From: Alteracholeplasma palmae J233
GTDB taxonomy: Bacteria > Bacillota_I > Bacilli_A > Acholeplasmatales > Acholeplasmataceae
Reading direction: 5' to 3'
DNA: 64,000 nt
Assembly: GCF_000968055.1 (NCBI RefSeq)
Contig: NC_022538.1
Location: forward strand, 1,490,230-1,554,229
Shown: positions 20,801 through 29,573 of the stretch, piece by piece
How positions within the stretch are numbered: the first letter of the stretch is position 1
Layout: every line of letters starts with the position of its first letter
The notes under the pieces: generated by a model
Databases searched by the model: none
The model's input: the letters and a program-made list of their open reading frames with translations, nothing else
Told to the model about the DNA's origin: nothing
Program-made: the position numbers and the translations under genes

Positions 20801-22998
20801 GCTTCTTCTACATCAGTTTGCGTTGTCTTTTGTTGAATATTTTCTTTTTCAGCTAAAACTTGAGCATCATACTGAGAAAGCTTTTGGTCTTTTTCAGCTT
20901 CACTTATATTTTTTAATGATGCTATTGCATCTCTCATCTTCTTTTCATATGCATCTAATTCTTTTAGTGTTTCTTCTTTTTTGATTTGCAATTCAATTTC
21001 TTGAGTTGCTTGATGCATTTGTTTTTCTACATCTATGTAAGTATCTTTTGAATTAATACTTGCTATATGTCCATCTAGAATTGCTTGCATTTGATTAGTT
21101 ATTGGCTCTGTACTACTATTTTTAGATAATTCTTTAAGATAGTTAATTGCATTTTCTTTAGAACCAGTCACTTCAATAGCATGCATTTCTTCTTTAGCTG
21201 CTACTTCTAGGTCAAAGACCTCTTGTTCGCTGTTAGAAAGACTTATTGCAGATTTACCATCATCTCTTATTTTTTCAAGTTCTGCAATCAATTCATCTCT
21301 TCTAGGTTTATCAACAGCCGGTAATTGATTAATATATTCAATTCTACCTTGTATATAGGAATCTAATTCTCTTTTAGCATTAATTTGGGCTGCTATTAAG
21401 AATGCATTTTCTAACTTAGTTAACCCTTCTGATCCAACAGTTTGAATTTGTTCGATATTTGTTAAACTAGCTATATTGTTTTGTGCCTGTTCTTTAGTAA
21501 TTCTTATTTGAGCTTGATATTCTTCAATTTCTTTATCAGTTAATTTCTTTAAGCCAGCTATTTTATCTTTAAGAGAAGTTGCCTTCTTTTCAATAATTTT
21601 ATTCATATTATCTTTAACTATCACTAAATACTCAGAGTCTAATGATGCAAGACCCTCATTTTTCTTTGTTTCTACTTCACTTGAGTCAAGACTTGCATTT
21701 ACTTGGTCTTTCGCTCGTTGCCAGGCTGCTTGTATTTGAGATTTATAGTTTTCTTTTTGGCTTGCATCTAATCCAGTTATAGAATCAACTTTATTAGATA
21801 GTTCTAATGCTTTTGCATCAAGAATTGCAATTGCATCATTTTTAGCTTTAAGTAACTTAGAATCTTTTATTTCTCTTGCTTTCTGATATCTTAACAAGAG
21901 TTCATTTTTGTACTCTTGTGATGCAACAGAATCAATATCAGATTTTAATTGCGTCATCATTGCTTCAGTAACAGTAGTTTTAATATCTGTTTCTGTTTGA
22001 TCTACATATAAATCATCTAAGCGCTTATCTAAAGCAGTAATTGCATCTCTTTGAGATTTAGCAAGTGCGAGTTTATTAGTATATAGCGTACGCATTGATT
22101 GTGATAATGGTTGAGCCGTATTATTAAGGCGTGCTTCAAGACTATTATAAATAGTATTAAAATCAGCAAGACTACGATATTTTATTGCTTGCATATTATA
22201 ATCTGTAAATAATGTTTCAAGTTCGTTTTGAACATCATAATCTGCTTTTAAATATGCATTTAAGTTCTTGATATTCATGAAAGTTCTTTGCTCATCTGTA
22301 CTTGCATAGACACGAACTGCAATTGCCATTTTTGTTCTAACTCCTGAATTAAAATCTAAAGTTAGTTTAAAAACATTTTTATCAACCGGACTATAACGTT
22401 CATGTTCTGCAATCGTTATATCAGTGCTGAAGTGAGGATTCACAGTAGTTCCAATAGATGCATATGCTCCAATATCTACCTTATTAGCCGTTCCAAGTGT
22501 ATTATAAGAAGCTTGTGCATAAAGTTCTATTGTGTAGTCCTCATGTTTCTCAACAGGAATCTCTTGCCATATGGTAACATAACTATTTACACTAGAATAC
22601 TTATTATTAGCCCCAGCATAAACCTTCGCGCCATCCCCAGTGTTTTCTTTATACATTCGATTTTGAGTATGTAGATTACCATCTCCAGTTTCTCCTCTAG
22701 TTTGAAAAGGATTACGATCCGCATCGATATGGGCTGCACTACGATTTAATTGTGCTCTAATGACTCTTTCCTTTTGATCCTTGGTTCCTTTATTTTCAGT
22801 ATTTGTTACTTGAAAATTCCAGTTTGGAATCTCTTTAACAGTTGTATTATAAAGCATATTTGAATTCTTTATAAGACCTGCTTCTTTATTATAATTGTTT
22901 GAATAACTTATTGATGTTATAAACGTAAATAATAATCCTAAAACTGTTACTAGTAAAAACATTGTGTACCGCTTGTAAAAAACTATTCTCTTATTCAT
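17854..22998 (-). CDS. Giant membrane-anchored coiled-coil surface protein (1714 aa) with C-terminal repeats
   Basis: I recognise no named family for the whole protein. An N-terminal signal anchor (residues about 10-32) precedes a roughly 200-residue globular, beta-rich region (about 55-255) that could be a carbohydrate-binding-type jelly roll. About 1400 residues of charged, helical, Ala/Glu/Lys/Asn-rich sequence follow, like the DUF1542/FIVAR-type stalks of Gram-positive adhesins. The end is a membrane segment (SIWVVVTLLGIIIIEVIAIV) and the basic tail KRQKTKL. There is no LPXTG, as expected without a cell wall. About six repeats of 64 residues lie near the C-terminus. Start by AAGGAGG. Probably an adhesin or surface-spacing filament; this is inference. 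Confidence 0.8.
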   Translation of the reverse strand: MNKRIVFYKRYTMFLLVTVLGLLFTFITSISYSNNYNKEAGLIKNSNMLYNTTVKEIPNWNFQVTNTENKGTKDQKERVIRAQLNRSAAHIDADRNPFQTRGETGDGNLHTQNRMYKENTGDGAKVYAGANNKYSSVNSYVTIWQEIPVEKHEDYTIELYAQASYNTLGTANKVDIGAYASIGTTVNPHFSTDITIAEHERYSPVDKNVFKLTLDFNSGVRTKMAIAVRVYASTDEQRTFMNIKNLNAYLKADYDVQNELETLFTDYNMQAIKYRSLADFNTIYNSLEARLNNTAQPLSQSMRTLYTNKLALAKSQRDAITALDKRLDDLYVDQTETDIKTTVTEAMMTQLKSDIDSVASQEYKNELLLRYQKAREIKDSKLLKAKNDAIAILDAKALELSNKVDSITGLDASQKENYKSQIQAAWQRAKDQVNASLDSSEVETKKNEGLASLDSEYLVIVKDNMNKIIEKKATSLKDKIAGLKKLTDKEIEEYQAQIRITKEQAQNNIASLTNIEQIQTVGSEGLTKLENAFLIAAQINAKRELDSYIQGRIEYINQLPAVDKPRRDELIAELEKIRDDGKSAISLSNSEQEVFDLEVAAKEEMHAIEVTGSKENAINYLKELSKNSSTEPITNQMQAILDGHIASINSKDTYIDVEKQMHQATQEIELQIKKEETLKELDAYEKKMRDAIASLKNISEAEKDQKLSQYDAQVLAEKENIQQKTTQTDVEEALKTAEKALLDQAISANKIDAKLQVEKEVDLIEALINGLEGISDKTQYLDKLVEDKKDLIQAIESKNNLNNIDSTKNSGLDNIKAELLKAQKESATNLLNDKKTEILGKIETELNNQEQYNTYEELINKTINDAIDKINNASKVELINEIISGEIGKLNEELQNAKENGQEALAAQKERYIESLKNRKDSSAQTVTNLENLDKTTEIDPVIDSITNTFTTTESLINGADTLDKIREYYDSAVNDIQSQVTSARLLNEKKTVINQINEKYTNIKNQLENTKGLTTDQKETYQSRLDELKTTGETEVNKNDATMASVFAQKNTTLNSLDDLYKEFFYQGKINEITSLSQKGLDLLDKVKDHLPETTINPKRQEITDLMIDIENKIKSKSLEEADIETERLMKELNKIITDVTQQENDFMNDTKNTLKTALNEKIEKAIKEIQAYEFLTPGEKSQYIINHINKIGGEGNMRIDYARTKEEADAQSDEADKLLKAALLDAKRENAYGEIASYVRSILKDGHIGDDIAGMIAESFTEIKNLDKYEEIDGITSNTKNQAYEKINADIIAVREEVKAELENYARKPITPEAQVIIDEIVASVNEQNYNQEDIIHQIKESGKIGLDKQNQKELQAVKDKVRSELEKHAGSPMSDEKKALIDSKVEEITLDNYDQEDVTNGLIESGKTEINEQADKESKELQATKDAVRTELENYARKPITSEAQAIIDDLVDSINEQNYNKEDIINQMKESGKIGLDEQNQKELQAVKDKVRIELEKHAGSPMSDEKRAIIDSKIEEITLDNYDQEEVTNELIESGKVEISEQAESELKELKEAIRTELEKYAKKPISEELKKTIEDKVNSITLDNYQDEAFKDGLIQETKDQVDAYQNALVDAAKDKLRKELEALANKPITDKMQSIIDEYVDRINWDNYEDETLKESILEEGKQKVEEQNEVEASNAGNSIWVVVTLLGIIIIEVIAIVVIKRQKTKL
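17960..19112 (-). repeat. Six degenerate ~64-residue repeats in the surface protein
   Basis: Each unit has the pattern K-x-x-(V/L)-R-x-E-L-E-x-(Y/H)-A, then KPI or SPM, an IID or IDS segment, INEQNY or ITLDNY, and a Gly-Lys near the end. Types A (ENYARKPIT...EQNYN) and B (EKHAGSPMSDEK...LDNYDQ) alternate as A-B-A-B, followed by two more divergent units. Confidence 0.8.
18327..19112 (-). repeat. Recent 393-bp tandem duplication (A-B unit pair)
   Basis: Matching landmarks are exactly 393 nt apart: CATCACTCATTGG at 18471 and 18864, and TTGCGTA at 18681 and 19074. That is 131 codons, keeping frame. The two copies are much closer in DNA sequence than the remaining units. Boundaries are approximate. 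Confidence 0.75.
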
Positions 22999-23644
22999 AT
23001 ATTTGTTCCTCCTTTTTGTAATTTAGAGTATACAAGTAATGAACAAAATAGGCTTGAATATGTCCCCAAATGCATTGAAAATGTAATAGAACACATTTAA
23101 TTATAATTTTATATAAATTAAATAACTACAAATTTTAATGAAATAAAAACTTAAAAATATTGTTTTTTATACTGATTTTTCCTTAAGGTATTTTCAACAA
23201 ATACTTTGTTTAACCTACCAGTTAAAGTGAGCCTTTTATATAACAAAAGGAATATATCTATTTCTAATATATTCCTTATATTCTTTAATTATATATAAAT
23301 ATGTCTTTTATATTAATCTTTTAATCGTTTCATACAATAAATAAAAAAATCGGAACCTAGTAAATTTCTTCATTATCAAAATAAAACATCCTTTTACTAA
23401 GCCTTATCCATAATATATCAGGTTATACTTATTTATATTTTCATCAGCTCTATAAAATATAAAGAGTTTTAATTCTAACCAATATTTTTACTATTTTTCA
23501 TCAGAGTGTAATGATATTCTAGGTCACTTTGTTGTATCATAAACAAATCCACTTAGAGCAACCACTAATAAAAACAAATGGTTTTTTAGTTTTAATATTA
23601 TCCTTTTATTTCATTTGTAATTAAATCATGAAGCCGAAAGATAA
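22999..23644. other. 646-bp gap without genes
   Basis: Very AT-rich. It holds the surface-protein ribosome-binding site, a possible -10 TATACT on the minus strand at 23027-23032 without a -35, the hairpin at 23248-23276, and a short AACAAA/TTTGTT hairpin near 23200. No reading frame with a ribosome-binding site was seen. Its size and position next to a surface protein suggest either regulatory DNA or a decayed gene. Confidence 0.6.
23248..23276 (-). terminator. Hairpin, probable terminator
   Basis: AGGAATATAT and ATATATTCCT form a 10-bp stem with a 9-nt loop; the minus strand continues TTTTGTTAT. It lies 370 nt downstream of the lipoprotein gene's stop, so its assignment to that transcript is uncertain. 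Confidence 0.4.
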
Positions 23645-24049
23645 TTAATACTGAAATTTAGAATTGATGAACCACTTACCTTTTATATTTACTACATCAA
23701 CTTTTTGTTTAGCTTCAATGATACCAGTTTCTCCATTAGCATATTTAATATTAAGTTTAAATTCTATGCTATAAGTTACATCTGAATTTTTTATTATGTT
23801 CTCATCTGTAACTTCTCTATGATCGTCTTTATAGTATTCACTTTCTAACATTTGTTTTCTAAGTTTAATAGTCTCATTTATATACTCTTTTGAATAGTAT
23901 TTTTCTGCATATTCTTTACTACTTATTTTAGTATCATATAAATCCCTTAAGTGTGCTTTTATAACAGATTCTGGATTTTTATGATCACTACTTGAACAAC
24001 CTGCCAAGATCATCATAAAAAACATGCTAATCATAAGTATCTTTTTCAT
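23645..24049 (-). CDS. Small lipoprotein, unknown function
   Basis: 134 residues. A lipoprotein signal peptide ends in the lipobox LAGC at residues 15-18, so the mature protein is lipid-anchored on the outer face. The rest looks like a small NTF2/cystatin-like fold (an N-terminal helix with PESVIKAHLRDLY, then beta-strands ending KGKWFINSKFQY), a pattern common in DUF4878-type lipoproteins; the assignment is tentative. GGGGGA ribosome-binding site. It stands alone, with non-coding DNA on both sides. Confidence 0.75.
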   Translation of the reverse strand: MKKILMISMFFMMILAGCSSSDHKNPESVIKAHLRDLYDTKISSKEYAEKYYSKEYINETIKLRKQMLESEYYKDDHREVTDENIIKNSDVTYSIEFKLNIKYANGETGIIEAKQKVDVVNIKGKWFINSKFQY

Positions 24050-24160
24050 AATATTTCCCCCTATTATATATGAATAATTAGTTCTAAAACTTATCTCTAC
24101 TATAACACAAGCGTTTTATAATTTCAACTTATCTTATCAGTTATCCTATATATTTAAAAT

Positions 24161-24201
24161 TAAAAAGCTCCATTCTAGTAAGGTACCAGAATAAAGCCTT
24201 T
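24161..24201 (-). terminator. Imperfect terminator after the 182-residue hypothetical gene
   Basis: The minus strand pairs AAAG-CT, ATTCT and GTA with TAC, AGAAT and AGCTTT, with small bulges, followed by TTTTTAATTTT. It lies directly after the stop codon. Confidence 0.55.
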
Positions 24202-24208
24202 ACTTATT

Positions 24209-24757
24209 TTATATTAATTCTAATTCATTAGCGATTTCTAAGAATAACTCATGTACTGAGTGATACTCTGAAACCTTACCTATTAAATCTTGTGAAACTT
24301 TATCTAATCTATCATAATATTCATCACTTAGAGTTTCTTTTTTCTCTAGGGCAGTTCTAACATCATTTTCTAAGTTCTTAAGTTCTTTTAGCTCTTCTGT
24401 GTCTACATTATTATCTGCAACAAAATCATTTTCTAAATCTAATACATTTAATAGTAGGTTAATAGTTGTTGCCTTCTTATTTAACTCTTCATAAGAATTA
24501 TTTAAGTATTTATTTAAGATCTCAGTTAATGTGATAAATTCTGATTTAAGATATAAAAAACCTGTGACAAAAATTTCATTTTCTGTTTCTGTATATGTTG
24601 GATCATCTATTAATTTATCAAACAGATAATCTAGTACTTCAAAAATATAATCATAACGTACAAGTAATAAAGAATCATTTTCTTTTAAATATAAAATCAA
24701 ATCTTTATATGTCTCTTTCCATTGATTATATTCTTGATAAATTTTTTCTTCGATCAT
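24209..24757 (-). CDS. Helical hypothetical protein (182 aa)
   Basis: A soluble, acidic, predicted all-helical protein with no signal peptide, no membrane segment and no recognised motif. It lies 13 nt downstream of fba and so is very likely co-transcribed. Its C-terminal two thirds have heptad-like Leu/Ile spacing (ELKELKNLENDVRTALEKKE region), suggesting a coiled coil. A role linked to glycolysis is only positional. Confidence 0.65.
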   Translation of the reverse strand: MIEEKIYQEYNQWKETYKDLILYLKENDSLLLVRYDYIFEVLDYLFDKLIDDPTYTETENEIFVTGFLYLKSEFITLTEILNKYLNNSYEELNKKATTINLLLNVLDLENDFVADNNVDTEELKELKNLENDVRTALEKKETLSDEYYDRLDKVSQDLIGKVSEYHSVHELFLEIANELELI

Positions 24758-24770
24758 TAATTATCTTTCC

Positions 24771-25634
24771 TTATGCTTTATTTACTGAACCAAATAAAGT
24801 TATTTTTTCTCTTACTACTTTTTTGATTGCTTCTACACCTGGAGCTAATAGTTTTCTTGGATCAAAGCCTTTTGATTGAAGATCTTTACCTTCTTCAATA
24901 TACTTTCTAACTGCTGCAGCGAAAGCTAATTGACATTCTGTATTAACATTAATTTTTGATACTCCCAATGAAATAGCCTTTTTAACCATTGCCTCAGGAA
25001 TTCCAGAACCACCATGTAATACAAGTGGTAAGCCATTAGTTACTCTTTGTACTTCAGCTAAAACTTCAAAGTCTAAGCCTTTCCAGTTTGCAGGGTATTT
25101 TCCATGAATATTACCAATACCAGCAGCGAACATATCAATTCCTGTTGATGCTAATTCACGGCATTCTTCTGGATCAGCAATTTCTCCTGCACCAATGACA
25201 CCATCTTCTTCTCCACCAATAGCGCCAACTTCTGCTTCAACAGAAACACCTTTAGCTTTACATAAAGCAACGATTTCTTTAGTTTTTTCTAAGTTTTCTT
25301 TAAATGGGTAAGCAGAACCATCAAACATAATCGAAGTAAAGCCTGCTTCTAATGCTTTTTTAGCTCCTTCATAAGTTCCGTGGTCTAAATGGATTGCTAC
25401 TGGTACTGAAATATTAAATGATTTATCTAATTCAGTTACCATCGCAACTACGTTTCTATATCCTCCCATGTATTTAGCAGCCCCTTCAGAAACTCCTAAA
25501 ATAACTGGTGATTTTAATTCTTCTACTTCTTGTAGAACAGCTTTAATCCACTCTAAATTATTAATATTAATGTGAGCCACACCATATCCTTCTTTGTGTG
25601 CTTTTAGTAACATATCTTTTGCTGATGTCAACAT
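24771..25634 (-). CDS. fba: Class II fructose-bisphosphate aldolase
   Basis: A zinc-dependent aldolase of glycolysis that cleaves fructose-1,6-bisphosphate. Family features: HLDHGTYEGAKKA near residue 81 (zinc His and catalytic Asp), VEAEVGAIGGEEDG near 133, the zinc ligands in GIGNIHGKYP and LVLHGGSGIP, and INVNTECQ near 229. 287 residues, full length. GGGAGGT ribosome-binding site. Its promoter overlaps the pyrG stop codon. The 182-residue protein follows in the operon. Confidence 0.97.
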   Translation of the reverse strand: MLTSAKDMLLKAHKEGYGVAHININNLEWIKAVLQEVEELKSPVILGVSEGAAKYMGGYRNVVAMVTELDKSFNISVPVAIHLDHGTYEGAKKALEAGFTSIMFDGSAYPFKENLEKTKEIVALCKAKGVSVEAEVGAIGGEEDGVIGAGEIADPEECRELASTGIDMFAAGIGNIHGKYPANWKGLDFEVLAEVQRVTNGLPLVLHGGSGIPEAMVKKAISLGVSKINVNTECQLAFAAAVRKYIEEGKDLQSKGFDPRKLLAPGVEAIKKVVREKITLFGSVNKA

Positions 25635-25664
25635 TTTTGTTACCTCCCTTTTTTTATCTCTTTT

Positions 25665-25693
25665 ATTATATAACTATATAGTTTTTTTTACAA
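25665..25693 (-). promoter_or_regulatory. fba promoter overlapping the pyrG stop codon
   Basis: TTGTAA and TATAAT with a 17-nt spacer. The TAA of the -35 box is the pyrG termination codon. There is no terminator between pyrG and fba, so fba may be read both from here and by read-through. Confidence 0.75.
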
Positions 25694-27301
25694 TAATTTG
25701 CCCTTTTTATTTTGTTTCGCTGCGAAAACGAAATCTTTGAATAAAGGGTGCGGTCTTAATGGTCTTGATACAAATTCTGGATGATATTGGACAGCTATAA
25801 ACCAAGGGTGGTTATTTAATTCAATAGATTCTACTAATTTAGATGTCTTTTCAACCCCCGTAATAATAAAATTAGCATCTTTTTCTAAAATTTCTACATA
25901 CTCAGGGTTCACTTCATAACGGTGTCTATGTCTTTCTGCAATTACACCTTTATTATAGGCCTTAAACGTTTTCGTATTTTCTTTTAAAATACTTTCGTAT
26001 AATCCTAAGCGAAGAGTTCCACCTAACTTAGAATCTTTAATCTTTTTCGTAATAATTGGTGCGTCTGTCTTAGGATCAATCTCTGTTGAATTGGCATTTT
26101 TAATCCCCAATACATTTCTAGCATATTCAATCACTGATAGTTGCATCCCATAGCAGATTCCAAACATTGGCACGTTGTTTTCTCTAGCATATTGGATTGC
26201 GGCTATTTTACCTTCAGTAGCTCTTTTTCCAAAACCACCTGGAACTAAAATACCATCACAATCAGCTAAAGCTTCTCCTACATTTTCTGGATTGATTTTT
26301 TCTGCACTTAACCATTTGATTTTAATAGAAACATCATGTGCATATCCTGCATGCTTTAATGCCTCACTAATAGACAAATATGCATCATGTAAAGAAACAT
26401 ATTTACCTACTAAACCAATAGTTATCGCTTCTTTTAAACCTTTAATTTTAGAAATGAGATTTTCCCATTCAGATAAATTTGCTTTAGGTAAATTGTTGAA
26501 TTTAAAATGATCTAATATGAAATCATCAATTCCTTGTTTTTCTAAATTAAGAATAGATTGATATAGTACTTCAACATCAAGAGACTCAAAAACAGCATTT
26601 TCATTCACATCACAGAAAAGTGCGATTTTTTCTTTCACATGCTTAGGAATCTCTACTTCACTTCTTAAAACAATCATATCAGGTTGTATACCAAGTGATC
26701 TTAATTCTTTAACACTGTGTTGAGTTGGTTTAGTTTTAATTTCATTAGCAGCCTTTAAATAAGGTATTAATGTATTATGGAGGTAAAGTGTATTTTCATA
26801 GCCATAATCACGTCTTGCCTGTCTAATCGCTTCTAAATAAGGTAATGATTCGATATCACCAACAGTTCCACCAATTTCAGTGATAACAACATCAGCTAAA
26901 GACGACTCTGCGGCAGCTTTAAGCTTGCTTTTGATTTCATCAGTAATATGTGGAATCACTTGAATAGTTGCCCCTAAATATCCACCTTTACGTTCTCTAT
27001 CAATCACTGTTTGATAGATTTTCCCTGTTGTAATACTAGAATCCTTTGATAGATTTTCATCAATAAATCTTTCATAGTGACCTAAATCTAAATCTGTTTC
27101 TGCGCCATCATCTGTCACAAAAACCTCTCCATGTTGATAAGGACTCATTGTTCCTGGGTCAACATTAATATACGGGTCAAATTTTTGCATGAACACTTTT
27201 AGTCCACGAGATTTTAAAATTTGTCCGATTGATGATGCAGTGATACCCTTTCCTAAACTAGAGACAACTCCTCCAGTTACAAATATAAACTTTGTGCTCA
27301 T
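25688..27301 (-). CDS. pyrG: CTP synthase
   Basis: It aminates UTP to CTP using glutamine. The N-terminal synthetase domain starts [17 protein letters not shown] (P-loop); the C-terminal class I glutaminase domain has the nucleophile in FGICYGMQ near residue 379 and the catalytic His-Glu in QYHPEF near 513. 537 residues, complete. Located between a terminator upstream and fba downstream. Confidence 0.98.
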   Translation of the reverse strand: MSTKFIFVTGGVVSSLGKGITASSIGQILKSRGLKVFMQKFDPYINVDPGTMSPYQHGEVFVTDDGAETDLDLGHYERFIDENLSKDSSITTGKIYQTVIDRERKGGYLGATIQVIPHITDEIKSKLKAAAESSLADVVITEIGGTVGDIESLPYLEAIRQARRDYGYENTLYLHNTLIPYLKAANEIKTKPTQHSVKELRSLGIQPDMIVLRSEVEIPKHVKEKIALFCDVNENAVFESLDVEVLYQSILNLEKQGIDDFILDHFKFNNLPKANLSEWENLISKIKGLKEAITIGLVGKYVSLHDAYLSISEALKHAGYAHDVSIKIKWLSAEKINPENVGEALADCDGILVPGGFGKRATEGKIAAIQYARENNVPMFGICYGMQLSVIEYARNVLGIKNANSTEIDPKTDAPIITKKIKDSKLGGTLRLGLYESILKENTKTFKAYNKGVIAERHRHRYEVNPEYVEILEKDANFIITGVEKTSKLVESIELNNHPWFIAVQYHPEFVSRPLRPHPLFKDFVFAAKQNKKGKLL

Positions 27302-27320
27302 TTCTAATTTTTCCTTTCTA

Positions 27321-27355
27321 AAATAAAAAAAATAAGCCTCCTATAATAGGAGACT
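27321..27355 (-). terminator. Terminator of the phospholipid operon, upstream of pyrG
   Basis: AG-CTCCTA pairs with TAGGAG-CT around a 3-nt loop; T-rich runs on both sides allow either direction, but only the minus strand has a gene ending nearby. Confidence 0.8.
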
Positions 27356-27424
27356 TTTTTATAGTGTGCCCTTTTTAATTATAACAAACTTACGACTATC
27401 AAGCAACTACAATTTAATAAATAA

Positions 27425-28108
27425 TCACTTTTCAATTTTTAATCTTTTATTCACCTTTGTAAAGAAGGTTTCAAAGGGTTTATACCAGTTTGTCTTACCT
27501 ACAATAAAATAGATAATTTCAACTAAAATAACTGCGGCTATTACATCTATAATATAGTGTTGCTTAATGGTTACTGTTGACATAAACACCAATACGGCAA
27601 TAATAAACTGAGTTAAAACTAACCATTTAGGAGCTTTTAATTTATCTGTTTTAATAAACGGTCTAAAGCATAACCAACTAATAGTAGAATGCATACTAGG
27701 CAATAAATTATTAGGCACATCTGACTTATAAATTAAATTAGTTAACCAGTTAAAAAAATTAGTATTAGGTATTTCAGGTCTTACAATAGTTGTTGGGAAA
27801 GTAATATAGATTAGAATACAAGCGATATGAGTAATTAAAACTGTAACTACATATTGGTAAAATCTTTTTTTAGATAAATATTTTCCCATGACCAAAGGGG
27901 TTATTCCCCACCAAATATAACAGCCAACATAAACAACAATCATAAAGGTCCATAATGGAACAAATTCATCTATTTTCCAAGAAATAATATGATGATACAT
28001 ATTATGATTGATTAGTTTAGAAATAAAATATACTATATTTTGTATTAAAAGTAAAAATAAAAACGGGATTAATGGATAAAAATTTATTTTCTTTAATTTC
28101 TTTATCAT
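27425..28108 (-). CDS. PAP2-superfamily membrane protein
   Basis: 227 residues with about six membrane segments. The phosphatase motifs are LPSMHSTISW near residue 136 (C2: S-x-H) and KQHYIIDVIAA near 180 (C3: H-x(3)-D). The C1 K-x6-RP motif is not clear, which is common in the PAP2_3 group that also includes phosphotransferases of lipid headgroups. It overlaps psd by 4 nt and ends the pssA-psd operon, so a phospholipid substrate such as phosphatidate or PG-phosphate is likely but unproven. Confidence 0.8.
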   Translation of the reverse strand: MIKKLKKINFYPLIPFLFLLLIQNIVYFISKLINHNMYHHIISWKIDEFVPLWTFMIVVYVGCYIWWGITPLVMGKYLSKKRFYQYVVTVLITHIACILIYITFPTTIVRPEIPNTNFFNWLTNLIYKSDVPNNLLPSMHSTISWLCFRPFIKTDKLKAPKWLVLTQFIIAVLVFMSTVTIKQHYIIDVIAAVILVEIIYFIVGKTNWYKPFETFFTKVNKRLKIEK

Positions 28109-28956
28109 AATTTATCTCCAATCTTTTCACCAATAGAAACGATTGTTTCGCAATTGTTTTTAGTATTTTCTAAATAAATAGGATTTAATTTGATAATATC
28201 TTTTTTAACTAGTATCACAACAGTTGATCCCCCAAATAAGAATAATCCTTTTTCATCGCCTTTTTTAAAGTCTACTACATCATGGTTCTTAATTTTACCA
28301 ACCATTAATGCACCAACTTCAATTTGAACTAATTGAGAAAAATTATCAGATTCAATAATTGTATATTCTCTATTGTTTTCTTTAAACACATCATACTTTT
28401 CAAACGCAATAGGATTGACCGTATGAAATCTACCTTTAATTTTTTTATTTTCTATTATTTTACCATTATCCGTAAAAATATATCTATGATAATCATCTAC
28501 TTCTAATCTAAAAACTAGTAGATATCCATCTTTATATTGGTTTGCTAATTCACTATTTTGTAATAGATTTTCAATACTATATTGACTATTTTTAATCGTA
28601 TATGTTAAATCTTCTTTAATAACATACGCTGATAATTTAGATGAAGCCGGACTAATAAAACTTGTGACTTCTTTATCATAAGAAACTTCTTTGAGCTTTC
28701 TAGTAAAAAAATCATTATATGATTTAAATTTCTTTTTCTCACATAATGACAAGTCAATCTTATTTTTTTTAATAAACCCTTTAATAAAAATCTTAGATAA
28801 AAATGAATTCATGAAAAGCCCCATAGAAAAAGAAACTACCTTAGTGATTAATAGCCTTAAAATGATTCTTCCTATTAAAGTACGGTATAAAAACTTTTGA
28901 AGTTTACTGCTAGATCCCTGCCTAACAATTTCCCCATTTTTTCTAACTATTTTCAT
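28105..28956 (-). CDS. psd: Phosphatidylserine decarboxylase
   Basis: It decarboxylates phosphatidylserine to phosphatidylethanolamine. The proenzyme self-cleaves at a Ser to form its pyruvoyl group; here the motif is FGGSTVVIL near residue 246, so a short alpha chain of about 35 residues would result. The DDYHRY stretch near 156 and FHTVNPIA near 180 also fit the family. 283 residues. It overlaps pssA and the PAP2 gene by 4 nt each. Confidence 0.94.
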   Translation of the reverse strand: MKIVRKNGEIVRQGSSSKLQKFLYRTLIGRIILRLLITKVVSFSMGLFMNSFLSKIFIKGFIKKNKIDLSLCEKKKFKSYNDFFTRKLKEVSYDKEVTSFISPASSKLSAYVIKEDLTYTIKNSQYSIENLLQNSELANQYKDGYLLVFRLEVDDYHRYIFTDNGKIIENKKIKGRFHTVNPIAFEKYDVFKENNREYTIIESDNFSQLVQIEVGALMVGKIKNHDVVDFKKGDEKGLFLFGGSTVVILVKKDIIKLNPIYLENTKNNCETIVSIGEKIGDKL

Positions 28957-29573
28957 AAAACTCCCTTTGATTTACAAATAATAAGCACTGTAATGATAAT
29001 AGCCCCAATAACAGTTAAAGCGATTAGCCCTTTTTGAGAAAGTTTCTTTACTTTTATTTTAGAAACAAAAAGCACTAGAACGACTGCCATAATGGCTGCG
29101 TATAAATACTTAAAGTCGGCTCCCATAACCCTTTTAAAGACGAATATGGCAGGAAAAACAATAGCTGAGGAAGTTACAGGGAGACCAATAAACCCAGAAC
29201 TAGCAAATTCTTTATCCTCTTCTGTTAAAACATTAAAATACGCTAATCTAATTAATGCCGCTAATGGATATAAAACCATTAAAGCAGCTCCATACCAAGT
29301 GTTAAGCCCTATAGTATAGCCTATAACTGCAGGTAATAATCCAAAACTTACCATATCAGCAAGCGAATCTATTTGAACACCATATCTTTTTTCAAAACTA
29401 TTTCTTTGTTTAGTTCTAGCAACTACCCCATCAAACATATCAAAAAATCCCGCTAAAGCTAAACATAAAACGGCACTTAATGGTCTACCATTTAAAGCAT
29501 AGCCAATACCAAAAATAGCTGAAATAAGATTTGCATATGTTAAATAAACCGTATAATTATAAAAACCTATCAT
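28953..29573 (-). CDS. pssA: CDP-diacylglycerol-serine O-phosphatidyltransferase
   Basis: It makes phosphatidylserine from CDP-diacylglycerol and serine. The CDP-alcohol phosphotransferase motif is present as DGVVAR followed by YGVQIDSLADM (D-G-x2-A-R ... G-x3-D-x3-D) at about residues 47-75. 206 residues and about six hydrophobic segments. It overlaps the end of the flippase-like reading frame by 17 nt and psd by 4 nt. PssA and Psd together give PE synthesis. Confidence 0.95.
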   Translation of the reverse strand: MIGFYNYTVYLTYANLISAIFGIGYALNGRPLSAVLCLALAGFFDMFDGVVARTKQRNSFEKRYGVQIDSLADMVSFGLLPAVIGYTIGLNTWYGAALMVLYPLAALIRLAYFNVLTEEDKEFASSGFIGLPVTSSAIVFPAIFVFKRVMGADFKYLYAAIMAVVLVLFVSKIKVKKLSQKGLIALTVIGAIIITVLIICKSKGVL

